A DNA stretch of 16,267 bases from assembly GCA_003135575.1 (NCBI GenBank), contig PLCG01000042.1:21227-37493 (forward strand). Reading direction: 5' to 3'. Source of the DNA: Nitrososphaerota archaeon. Its GTDB lineage: Archaea > Thermoproteota > Nitrososphaeria > Nitrososphaerales > Gagatemarchaeaceae. The position numbers and the translations under genes are program-made. Below the pieces are notes generated by a model that was given only the letters and a program-made list of their open reading frames with translations, was not told the origin of the DNA and made no database searches. This document shows positions 6,371 through 12,310 of the stretch, in pieces. Within the stretch, counting starts at the first letter, position 1, and every line of letters starts with the position of its first letter.

Positions 6371-7327
6371 TTGATTACTCAGGCTAAACCGGCTGGAAGA
6401 CAGCGACTAGAACTTCTCGACGAAGCGCAACGAGAGGCGGTGCTGGCCTACATCAGAATCGCGGCGGCCTCTGGCGCGTTGCTCTCTCTCAAGGACCTCG
6501 TCGAACTTCTCGGGATCGACACGACTGAGAAGGAACTGGAGGACCTAGTGTCAACCGACAGGTCCCTCTCGTCCCAAGTATTCATCTGGTCCGGACTTGT
6601 CTTGATGAAGGAACCGGGAGCCAGTAGTGAAGGTGCTCAGGCGGCAACCAAGAACGAGGAAAAACGGAGGCTTCGAGCGATCGCAAACGTAGAGGCAGCC
6701 AGAACTTTCGCTCAGCCGCTGATAAGGGACGCAGCCATGGTTGCAGTCGCCGGGACCAACTCTTACCTCTCGGCCGCCGAAGATGACGACATCGACTTTT
6801 ACTGCATCACAAAGGCTGACGGAATGTGGGCGTTCATGCTAAAGGCCCTGGTTCTTTCTCGAGTTTCCTCCGTGACCCGGAAGTCCGCCCCGCCCTTTTG
6901 CTTCAGTTTTGTGCTTGACCATCGGCGCGCCAGAGATGAACTTAGCATGCCGAAGGACGCACTCTTCGCCAGGGATACTCTCACGGCGAAGGTGATTTCG
7001 GGGACGGGCGCCTACCATGAGCTTCTCGAGTGGGGACCCTGGATGAGCAACTACTTCGCAAGCCTATACGACCGCAGGCTCAGGGAAAGCGGGGCCACGA
7101 GCAGTCCGCCGCCCAAGAGGAGGGGATCGCGCGTCCTTAATTCGCTGCTCTTCCTCACCGTCGGCTCCTACGTTTCCCTCAGGGCGTGGGTTCTAAACAG
7201 GAAATATGCAAAACAGGGCAGGTCGGAAGACATCTTCACGACCAAGATAGGCCCCGACCGCTTGGAATACGTGTCCCGAAGCTACGCGGAACTCGGGAAG
7301 ATGTATCAACCACTTCAAAAACGGTAG
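6371..7327 (+). CDS. Nucleotidyltransferase-fold protein
   Basis: The open frame begins inside the tRNA-Asn gene, so I take TTG 6371 as start; it is the only plausible initiator after the tRNA and before the helical DEAQREAVLAYIRIA region. This gives 318 residues. A minimal nucleotidyltransferase motif is visible near residues 128-142: GTNS followed by DDDIDFYCI, which fits GS-x(8-10)-DxD, although the usual GS is GTNS. The N-terminal 60 residues could form a small helical or winged-helix domain. The C-terminal third contains a hydrophobic stretch (LNSLLFLTVGSYVSLRAWVL) that may touch membrane. The substrate is not known. The methyltransferase gene follows after 28 bp, so the two are probably co-transcribed and may act on the same molecule. 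Confidence 0.72.
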   Translation: MITQAKPAGRQRLELLDEAQREAVLAYIRIAAASGALLSLKDLVELLGIDTTEKELEDLVSTDRSLSSQVFIWSGLVLMKEPGASSEGAQAATKNEEKRRLRAIANVEAARTFAQPLIRDAAMVAVAGTNSYLSAAEDDDIDFYCITKADGMWAFMLKALVLSRVSSVTRKSAPPFCFSFVLDHRRARDELSMPKDALFARDTLTAKVISGTGAYHELLEWGPWMSNYFASLYDRRLRESGATSSPPPKRRGSRVLNSLLFLTVGSYVSLRAWVLNRKYAKQGRSEDIFTTKIGPDRLEYVSRSYAELGKMYQPLQKR

Positions 7328-7355
7328 ACGCGATGCCCCCGGACCGGTTCCCGGA

Positions 7356-8156
7356 ATGGTGAGCCTCAAGACCGAGCTGCGGAAGGAGATCCCCGACTAC
7401 GAGAGGTACGACTACTCGTCGGTCTGGAAAGGCAGGGGCTTGGAGGATTACGTCGAGAAGGAGATAGTGTCAAGATGGGCCGTTGGCGAGACGGGGATCG
7501 AGCTTGGCGGGGGGTTCGGCAGGATAACCCAGGTCTTGGAGAAGAGGATCGGTCAGATGTTCATGCTCGACTACTCCCTGAGAAACCTCCGCAGGGCGTC
7601 GGCTAGGCTTCAGAAGACCACCTTGATTCGCGGCACTCTTGACAAGTTGCCCTTCGAGGACAACGTGTTCGACTTTGTGGCCCTCATCAGGGTGATCCAC
7701 CACGTCCCCAACCCCGACCCGCTTCTCGCCGAGGTCGTCAGGGTCTCTAGGAACGGCGCGACGTTCGTTCTGGGAGTCGCCCACGAATTCGGCAAGGCCA
7801 ATTCGCGAGAGAGTGCCCTCAAGAGGGTGACACCTGAGGGCCACAAGATATACTCGACGCCGCTTGGACGCTACGCGCACCCCGGGCTGGAGCGGGTCGA
7901 AATCCGCGGAGTAGGCGACTTTGACAACCGCATCGGGAGGTCCCTCAGCAGGCTTTGGCCCCTCGCCACGATCGACCTGAAGTTCTCGCGCCTCTGGCCT
8001 GCGAAGCCGATGCTTTTCGTGAAGTATCGAGTCGTCAAAGAGGGAGGAAGGAACGAGCCTCGTGTGAGATGCGACTGCGGCGGGTCCATACTCGAGAGAC
8101 GATGCGACTCCTGCGGACGCACCTATGGACAGATAATCGACCTCGTCGAAAAGTGA
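7356..8156 (+). CDS. Class I SAM-dependent methyltransferase with C-terminal zinc-ribbon-like tail
   Basis: The 266-residue protein has motif I GIELGGGFGRI (residues 47-57), an acidic end of strand 2 (LDYS, D72), a TLDKLPFEDNVFD segment (94-106) and IRVIHHVPNP (111-120) as motif IV. This is the class I S-adenosylmethionine methyltransferase pattern of the UbiE/type 11 kind. After the catalytic fold come four cysteines, C239, C241, C250 and C253 (CDC and CDSC), spaced like a small zinc ribbon. That tail could bind a nucleic acid or a protein substrate. Its partner upstream is the nucleotidyltransferase-fold gene. The substrate is not predictable from sequence alone. Confidence 0.85.
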   Translation: MVSLKTELRKEIPDYERYDYSSVWKGRGLEDYVEKEIVSRWAVGETGIELGGGFGRITQVLEKRIGQMFMLDYSLRNLRRASARLQKTTLIRGTLDKLPFEDNVFDFVALIRVIHHVPNPDPLLAEVVRVSRNGATFVLGVAHEFGKANSRESALKRVTPEGHKIYSTPLGRYAHPGLERVEIRGVGDFDNRIGRSLSRLWPLATIDLKFSRLWPAKPMLFVKYRVVKEGGRNEPRVRCDCGGSILERRCDSCGRTYGQIIDLVEK

Positions 8157-8205
8157 CGCTAGGATCTCGGGAACGTCTGATACTACGGGCGAGACCCGGC
8201 AAACC

Positions 8206-8215
8206 CTTAACTAAT
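8206..8215 (+). promoter_or_regulatory. TATA-like box, leaderless start at 8236
   Basis: CTTAACTAAT is centred about 26 nt before ATG 8236. It resembles CTTATCTAAT at 9806-9815, which is placed the same way. Confidence 0.5.
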
Positions 8216-8235
8216 TTGGGGCCTTGTTGGAGTTC

Positions 8236-8646
8236 ATGCGCGTCTTCTACTCCCATCCGATGAAGCTTTACGGGAGCGACGCAGAGAGACGGGATATCGC
8301 CTTAATTGAGAAGCGATTCGTCGGATACGACGTGGTAGATCCCAGCGCCTACCAGTCTGAGACTGAGCCGGGACGCGAGACCGAGTACTACCTGAGAATT
8401 CTAGACACGTGTGACTGCCTCGTTTTCTCGAGGCACTTTGGAAACGTCACCCAGGGAGTGAAACCTGAGGTCGAGTACGCGCTCTCGAAGGGGAAGCCCG
8501 TCTACGAACTCAGGGATGGGAGGTTCATCGCAGTGACTAGGCCCGTCGCCAATCTCCCTATCGCCGAGAGGCTCCTCCTGCGGGCCAAGGGGGCCCTTGG
8601 AATCGGCCAGAGCCAAGCACGGGCCAAGCCGACCGCAGATACCTGA
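8236..8646 (+). CDS. Nucleoside 2-deoxyribosyltransferase-like protein
   Basis: With ATG 8236 as start the protein has 136 residues. TTG codons lie 9 and 12 bp further upstream, but the TATA box is placed for a leaderless ATG. It opens with MRVFYSHPM, then has a RILDTCDCLVFSRHF segment and KPEVEYALSKGKPVYEL. The last resembles the E-x-x-Y-A-x-x-x-GKPV signature of the nucleoside 2-deoxyribosyltransferase/DUF4406 fold, whose glutamate is the nucleophile. Members swap or remove the base of (deoxy)nucleosides or act in nucleotide salvage; some have defence roles. It stands alone between its own promoter and a convergent membrane-protein gene. The C-terminal 25 residues (GIGQSQARAKPTADT end) look disordered. 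Fold is likely, activity uncertain. Confidence 0.6.
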   Translation: MRVFYSHPMKLYGSDAERRDIALIEKRFVGYDVVDPSAYQSETEPGRETEYYLRILDTCDCLVFSRHFGNVTQGVKPEVEYALSKGKPVYELRDGRFIAVTRPVANLPIAERLLLRAKGALGIGQSQARAKPTADT

Positions 8647-8681
8647 CCCGCAGCGCATCCCGTAACCATCTGAAGTCGCGC

Positions 8682-9785
8682 TTACTCGGGCTGCCTTACG
8701 GCTTTCTTTCGGAGCCCGTCAATTACCCTTCTAATCCCGATCAGATAGACGGTCGCGACGGCTATGGCCCCTCCGATCGCAACGGCAAGGATCCTCACCT
8801 CAGCGAGCTGCCACTCCCCTGGATACAGGATGTTTAGCAGGATGATGATGAAAGGGGTGAATGAGGCCTGCACCAGCCCGAAATTCACTCCCCTCGTGGA
8901 GAACAGCGTGATTGCGAAGGCGAACATGAGAATCTCAAGAAGGAAGACGTTGCTCACCTCAAGCGTGATCGCGCCCGCGATTGCAGCCCCCGCAATCGTG
9001 CCCACAACTATCATCGCCGTGGTATTGACTGTCGGACCTAGCCTCGACCGCATCGCGATGATAATCGTCACGACTATCCAAAAGTCTCGGGGGAGGCCCA
9101 ACACGAAACCGATGGTCAACCCGGCCGAGGAAGCCACCCCGACCGCAACGGCATGCCGGAATTCTTCAGAGCCCAATGGCGCTGGTGTGAAGTAATGGCG
9201 CAGTCGCTCGCCAACCGGGTCGAGGACGCGGCTCGCGGTCCCAGAGACCCTCTTCCTTACGACGAGCTGGTGAGACCACGCTCCCAGCAAGGCCCAGAGC
9301 CCACCGGCTAGCGATAGCCACAGCCTCTCCCCCGCGACCGAGAGGGAGGCGCCAGGGAGGCCCACCCCGACCGCGAAGGCGATCGCCGTGAACGTCCCGA
9401 CCATGGTGAGCTTTCGATTGCCGCTTGCTAAGAGGGCTACGAAGACGCCGATTCCCATCAGAGGGATCGCTAGCAATCCAGCCGTCCCTGCCAGCGTCCC
9501 TAGACCGAAGGCTATGGCTTCGGTGAAGCACGCCAGGAGGACGATCCGAAGCGGGAGAGCGCTCGCGGGAGGCCCTTCGGTGTTTGTCACGAACACGGCT
9601 CCGAGCGTTGCATAGACCAGCTCGGGGTGGCCGACCCAGAATCCGAGGCTTATCGGCGCCATGACGAAGACCGCCGCCCTCAGGCCAGTCGAGAAGCTTA
9701 ACGCGGACTTGTCAACGCGGGCAATTTCGTCCAGGAACTTGCGCAAGGCCGTCACGTTGTCGATGGACGCCGCGAATTTATTCAA
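8682..9785 (-). CDS. FUSC-family (YccS/aromatic-acid exporter-like) membrane protein
   Basis: The 367-residue protein has two blocks of hydrophobic helices, residues about 30-165 and 210-350. They are separated by a basic cytoplasmic stretch (VVRKRVSGTASRVLDPVGERL). The repeat of two similar multi-helix blocks with RD-FW-IVVTIIIAMR and an R-GVNFGLVQA segment fits the FUSC/DUF2955-like family related to aromatic-acid exporters. It would sit in the cytoplasmic membrane. I take TTG 9785 as start because a TATA-like box lies 26 nt upstream; a GTG at the VTALRKF segment is an alternative. It is divergent from the NTF2-like gene at 9836 with only 50 bp between starts. The exported compound is unknown. 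Confidence 0.75.
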   Translation of the reverse strand: MNKFAASIDNVTALRKFLDEIARVDKSALSFSTGLRAAVFVMAPISLGFWVGHPELVYATLGAVFVTNTEGPPASALPLRIVLLACFTEAIAFGLGTLAGTAGLLAIPLMGIGVFVALLASGNRKLTMVGTFTAIAFAVGVGLPGASLSVAGERLWLSLAGGLWALLGAWSHQLVVRKRVSGTASRVLDPVGERLRHYFTPAPLGSEEFRHAVAVGVASSAGLTIGFVLGLPRDFWIVVTIIIAMRSRLGPTVNTTAMIVVGTIAGAAIAGAITLEVSNVFLLEILMFAFAITLFSTRGVNFGLVQASFTPFIIILLNILYPGEWQLAEVRILAVAIGGAIAVATVYLIGIRRVIDGLRKKAVRQPE

Positions 9786-9806
9786 CGTATCGAAGCCATT
9801 CTCAGC

Positions 9807-9815
9807 TTATCTAAT
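9807..9815. promoter_or_regulatory. Shared AT-rich box between two divergent leaderless genes
   Basis: TTATCTAAT is centred 25 nt before TTG 9836 (+) and 26 nt before TTG 9785 (-). It is the only AT-rich element at TATA distance for either gene, so one box may serve both directions. Confidence 0.5.
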
Positions 9816-9835
9816 GGGCTGGCAGGGCACGCCTG

Positions 9836-10276
9836 TTGGAATCGCGCCAGGTCGAGCAGGCGAAAAAGGAGGCCGCGGCCTTCATCACGGCGTACTTCGA
9901 GGTCGGGAAGAACAAGGACATCACCAACCTCTCCGGGTTCTTTGCCCCTTCGCAATACTTCAGCAAGTTTGACGAGTCTCCTCCTTACACGAGGCAAAAC
10001 TCCGACGACGCTTTCGTGTACGAGCAGGCGAGGTTCGCGAACATCTCGGACTACGAGTACAAGATCGATGACTTGAGGGTCGACGTCGTCGGGTTCGTCG
10101 CGATTGCGACCTTCTACCTCGATTTCAAGGGTGTCTTCGTCAACGACTATTCCTTCGAGGGGTCGACCGTCGGCGGGCGCACACGGGTAACGATGGTGTT
10201 GGGAAAGTTCGGCGACGATTGGAAGATCGTCCACCATCACGCCAGCCGGTTCGACGACCTGAAAAAGGCACCCTGA
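9836..10276 (+). CDS. NTF2/SnoaL-like fold protein
   Basis: The 146-residue protein starts with TTG 9836, leaderless by the position of the AT-rich box. The pattern is an N-terminal helix (VEQAKKEAAAFITAYFEVGKN), a D-ITNLSGFFAPS loop, then several beta strands ending in GGRTRVTMVLGKFGDDWKIVHHHAS. This is the cone-shaped NTF2-like fold, SnoaL/DUF4440/SgcJ type, in which the final strand with W-KIVHxHxS is characteristic. Members are small binding proteins or isomerase-like enzymes in the cytoplasm. The specific ligand is unknown. Its divergent promoter arrangement with the FUSC-like exporter hints at shared regulation. It ends 22 bp from the convergent amidotransferase-like gene. Confidence 0.75.
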   Translation: MESRQVEQAKKEAAAFITAYFEVGKNKDITNLSGFFAPSQYFSKFDESPPYTRQNSDDAFVYEQARFANISDYEYKIDDLRVDVVGFVAIATFYLDFKGVFVNDYSFEGSTVGGRTRVTMVLGKFGDDWKIVHHHASRFDDLKKAP

Positions 10277-10298
10277 GACAGCAGGCACGGAACCTCGC

Positions 10299-11045
10299 TC
10301 AACTCGGTGGCGCGAGGGCCAACGCAAGGAAGTTTCCGAACAACCTGAGAAACGTGTTCCGGAGGTAAGCCTCGTTCTCCACGGCTTCGCGTAGGAAGTC
10401 GCTTGCGTTGGTGCCTGTCCCTTGTGTCGCCCACTTGCCGTCCCGCTTCATCCAGTTCCTGACCATCGAGGGCGTCGCAGCCTGCCCGTCCGATTGCAAC
10501 AAGTAATGGATGCCATCGAGGACGGCCATCTGGTTCTTCGTCGTCTTGGAGAAGGCGAGGCGAACGGCGCCTGGCGGAAGCTCTTCGACAACGTCTCCGT
10601 GCCATTGGAGGGTCTTGTGCGCACCGACGGGCCCGAGAACCGGGTCCGACTTGCCCTCGTTCGTTGGGAGGACCTCGAGGAATCCGACCTCCTTTCCGGC
10701 CGGGTTCTTGACGACCTTGCCACCGTGGACTATGGAGAAGAGCTGCATCGAGTAGCAGATGTTGAACGAAGGGACTTTCCGCTTTCGAACGAGTTTGAAG
10801 AGCCTGACCAGGTCTCGGTGATCGGGGTTCGCCTCAGGAAGATATGCCGTCGAGGGCGATCCGAGGGAGACCACAGACAAGTACTCGCCCTTCTCGAGCG
10901 CGTCGAAGTGCCCTGGCAGGGCGCCCGGAGTCTTGCGGAAGAGCTCCACCGTGACAAGACTCACGCCCGCGGCCGTGGCGTGCAACGCAATGAGCCCAGG
11001 AGCTTCCCATTCCGCGTTTTGGACCACGAGGATTTTGGGCCGCAT
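10299..11045 (-). CDS. Class I glutamine amidotransferase-like protein
   Basis: The 248-residue protein begins with MRPKILVVQNAEWEAPG, like GMP-synthase-type class I glutamine amidotransferases. It has FNICYSMQLF (C97, nucleophile position; the usual GxCxGxQ is only partly kept), GGKVVKNPAGKEVGF, and LQWHGDVVEELPPGA (H149). In active GATases a later HPE supplies the His-Glu of the triad. Here the matching region reads DGIHYLLQSD (residues 178-186), so the Pro and Glu are missing. It may be a catalytically altered member, a sensor, or a peptidase-like relative. ATG 11045 is the start, and a TATA-like TTTTATCC lies about 35 nt upstream. No synthetase partner is adjacent. Confidence 0.75.
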   Translation of the reverse strand: MRPKILVVQNAEWEAPGLIALHATAAGVSLVTVELFRKTPGALPGHFDALEKGEYLSVVSLGSPSTAYLPEANPDHRDLVRLFKLVRKRKVPSFNICYSMQLFSIVHGGKVVKNPAGKEVGFLEVLPTNEGKSDPVLGPVGAHKTLQWHGDVVEELPPGAVRLAFSKTTKNQMAVLDGIHYLLQSDGQAATPSMVRNWMKRDGKWATQGTGTNASDFLREAVENEAYLRNTFLRLFGNFLALALAPPS

Positions 11046-11076
11046 CCTAATATTCGTGCCCTAGGACTGGAATGCG

Positions 11077-11084
11077 GATAAAAC
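11077..11084 (-). promoter_or_regulatory. TATA-like box of the amidotransferase-like gene
   Basis: Minus-strand TTTTATCC lies about 32-39 nt before ATG 11045, fitting a leaderless or short-leader mRNA. Confidence 0.4.
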
Positions 11085-11128
11085 GATTCCTTGTCAATTA
11101 CGTCTGGTTTTGACATGATGACCGCAAG

Positions 11129-11144
11129 CAATCTGTGAAGATTG
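11129..11144 (-). terminator. Stem-loop just past the CAU tRNA 3' end
   Basis: CAATCT-GTGA-AGATTG is a perfect 6-bp stem with a 4-nt loop. It begins 3 bp after the tRNA discriminator base. It may help end or process the tRNA transcript; no strong T run follows. Confidence 0.4.
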
Positions 11145-11183
11145 TGATGGGCCCGGAGCGATTCGAACGCTCGACCGACCGGT

Positions 11184-11200
11184 GTCGCATGCGCTTGCAT
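11184..11200 (-). other. CAU tRNA anticodon-loop intron (17 nt)
   Basis: At canonical position 37/38. TGC-AAGC-GCA makes a short inner hairpin, CTCA opposite TGCG an imperfect central helix, and TAA and ACA the two bulges (TA^A, AC^A). Confidence 0.83.
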
Positions 11201-11224
11201 TATGAGCCGGTCGCTCTGACCAGA

Positions 11225-11246
11225 CTGCTCAGTTGCTTTTCAACTT
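11225..11246 (-). other. CAU tRNA D-loop intron (22 nt)
   Basis: It has the same position and architecture as the D-loop intron of tRNA-Asn. Exon GCTC pairs with intron GAGC, the bulges are AGA and AGT (AG^A, AG^T), and the inner helix AGTTG/CAACT is closed by AAAAG. Splicing joins GCTCAG to TCTGG. It shares AAGTTG at its 5' end and CAACTGAGCA near its 3' end with the tRNA-Asn intron. Confidence 0.87.
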
Positions 11247-11301
11247 CTGAGCTACGGGCCCGATTTGGACGAGGGACTCTGGTGCCGTTAATAAGCGAAT
11301 A
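11247..11301 (-). repeat. Direct repeat, inner copy: tRNA promoter + exon 1
   Basis: Shares with 12137-12192 an exact 17-bp block (11247-11263, exon 1 plus two upstream bases) and a 19-bp promoter block (11283-11301) with one mismatch. The roughly 20 bp between them differ. Confidence 0.88.
11288..11295 (-). promoter_or_regulatory. TATA-like box of the CAU tRNA (inner copy)
   Basis: Minus-strand CTTATTAA lies about 27 nt before the tRNA 5' end at 11261, typical for archaeal box A. It is conserved in the outer copy at 12179-12186. Confidence 0.7.
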
Positions 11302-11369
11302 CGGCCTACTGTGTAGTTAAGGCAGATTTCGGACGTAGAAGCCGACAGAGGGAGTTTTTCAAGGCGAAC

Positions 11370-12140
11370 ATGGCTCGTTGGGGCACCTGGCGCGAGATGT
11401 ATCTTCGAGTCGTCAAAAGTTCGGGAAAGGAGTTCAGTTTCGCCGCGCCCCGACACTGGTTCAGGGGAGAGCTCCTGGCACCAGTCGAGGTCATTGATTG
11501 CATTTGCCGAGTCTCCGACTCCAAGGCGTCCCGTCCCTACCAATCGGTGATGTCCGAAGTATGGGGCCAAAGAAAGGGCGGAGTCGTTAGGAATAGACTA
11601 TATGGATCCAATCTAACGCGAGAGACGCGAAGACTCGGCGGCCTCAGAGGTCGGAAGGCACTCCTCGAGAAATACGGCGAGAATTTCAGCAAACATTGGA
11701 AGGATATCTCCTCGAAGGGCGGCTTACGGACGCTGACAACTAAGAAAAATCTGATGCGAAAGACACTCGGCCCTAAAGGGGAACTCATGTTCAACGACCT
11801 GGAAGCAGACACTGCGAATGCTCTTTTCGCTGCCGGTACAAAATATCGCTATGAGCCGCAAATTAGAGCGGGTAACCGACTCCTAGTTCCAGATTTCATA
11901 GTGGGAGACCTGGTGATTGAGTGCACGAGGTGGGTGAATGCAAAGGAAAAATCTACCACTTTGCGAGCCAAGTTCGAAATGATTTCCCAAGACCATCCAA
12001 GCTACAAGTTCTTGGTGGTCACCGTCCCTTCTTTCAAGAACAGATATGCACAGGGAATGGGAGAGATTAGAGTGACCACTGTAGAAGGTTTGAAAAGCGA
12101 ATTCAGAGAAATACCAAACATTTCCGGAGAACAAAACTGA
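11370..12140 (+). CDS. PD-(D/E)XK-like nuclease, probable homing-type endonuclease
   Basis: The 256-residue protein carries a PD-(D/E)XK-like core: a helix with E145 (LEADTANALFAAG), then YEPQI, VPDF (P174-D175) and VIECT (E184). The usual E-x-K lysine is T186, but K192, K194 or K201 on the next helix could replace it. Before the core are two GGLR motifs (residues 90-93 and 117-120) around ALLEKYGENFSKHW, perhaps DNA-binding. Met61 (ATG 11550) is an alternative start; the first 60 residues show no family pattern, and a weak promoter-like GTAGTTAAG lies upstream of 11370. The gene is AT-richer than its neighbours, divergent from the CAU tRNA, and its stop codon lies inside the duplicated tRNA exon. 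Known parallels are PD-(D/E)XK homing enzymes such as I-Ssp6803I, found in a tRNA intron. The nuclease call is from motifs only. Confidence 0.7.
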   Translation: MARWGTWREMYLRVVKSSGKEFSFAAPRHWFRGELLAPVEVIDCICRVSDSKASRPYQSVMSEVWGQRKGGVVRNRLYGSNLTRETRRLGGLRGRKALLEKYGENFSKHWKDISSKGGLRTLTTKKNLMRKTLGPKGELMFNDLEADTANALFAAGTKYRYEPQIRAGNRLLVPDFIVGDLVIECTRWVNAKEKSTTLRAKFEMISQDHPSYKFLVVTVPSFKNRYAQGMGEIRVTTVEGLKSEFREIPNISGEQN

Positions 12141-12192
12141 GCTACGGGCCCGACTCGAAGGACCGACCCGGCTTGCCGTTAATAAGTGAATA
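12137..12192 (-). pseudogene. Orphan tRNA exon 1 with promoter (outer direct-repeat copy)
   Basis: On the minus strand this is a TATA box (CTTATTAA, 12186-12179), about 27 nt spacing, then GGGCCCGTAGCTCAG (12151-12137), identical to exon 1 of the CAU tRNA including GCTC of the D stem. The match ends at the splice-site G; the sequence continues as the reverse strand of the nuclease gene. It cannot make a whole tRNA. It probably is the old 5' end of the tRNA gene left behind by the cassette, and its promoter may still fire. Confidence 0.8.
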
Positions 12193-12276
12193 ACGCGTCC
12201 GATGAAGTTGAAGGCTAATTCCTTTACTCCGAAGCGGGCGCGATTGGGAAGGCATGGTCGCGCCCACTGCTAAGTC

Positions 12277-12285
12277 TTAATAATA
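12277..12285 (+). promoter_or_regulatory. TATA-like box of aIF1
   Basis: TTAATAATA is centred about 30 nt before GTG 12311, fitting a leaderless mRNA. Confidence 0.55.
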
Positions 12286-12310
12286 GAATGTCATATACCA
12301 TGAATCACAA

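Larger units (their letters stand above)
11148..11261 (-). tRNA. tRNA with CAU anticodon (elongator Met or Ile2) with two introns
   Basis: Read on the minus strand, the acceptor is GGGCCCG (11261-11255) with CGGGCCC (11155-11149) and discriminator A at 11148; CCA is not encoded. The T arm is GAGCG-TTCGAAT-CGCTC, and the anticodon stem is ACCGG/CCGGT with anticodon CAT at 11204-11202. The D stem is GCTC/GAGC. A 22-nt intron interrupts the D loop (11225-11246) and a 17-nt intron follows position 37 (11184-11200). After splicing, D loop AGTCTGGTCA and anticodon loop CTCATAA are normal. The anticodon alone does not separate elongator tRNA-Met from the tRNA-Ile whose C34 is modified. It is not initiator-like by its acceptor stem. 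Confidence 0.93.
11225..12136. mobile_element. Putative nuclease-tRNA exon-intron cassette inserted in a tRNA gene
   Basis: Read in the tRNA direction (minus), the order is: outer promoter, outer exon 1 (GGGCCCGTAGCTCAG), nuclease gene in reverse orientation, inner promoter, inner exon 1, D-loop intron, exon 2. Homology of the outer copy to the tRNA stops right after GCTCAG, the 5' splice site. The whole is explained by insertion of nuclease gene + promoter + exon 1 + intron exactly at the exon 1/exon 2 junction. The nuclease gene reaches the boundary: its TGA stop (12138-12140) lies in the outer exon 1. The inserted part is more AT-rich than its neighbours. There is no integrase gene and no terminal inverted repeat. 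The limits given are inferred; which of the two exon 1 copies is ancestral cannot be decided here. Confidence 0.65.

Noticed and set aside
11229..11570. Minus-strand open frame of 113 codons across the tRNA and nuclease start.
   Set aside because: Runs through the tRNA, its promoter and the reverse strand of the nuclease gene; no recognisable pattern.
11225..12136. Classical integrase-driven element or IS with terminal inverted repeats.
   Set aside because: No integrase or transposase gene and no inverted repeats at the borders; the duplicated part is the 5' side of the tRNA, not the 3' side usual for tyrosine integrases.
12137..12192. Outer exon 1 as the 5' half of a trans-spliced (split) tRNA.
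   Set aside because: Sequence after GCTCAG (TTTTGTTCTC) has no complementarity to a 3' half leader, and a complete tRNA gene with its own promoter and exon 1 is present next door.
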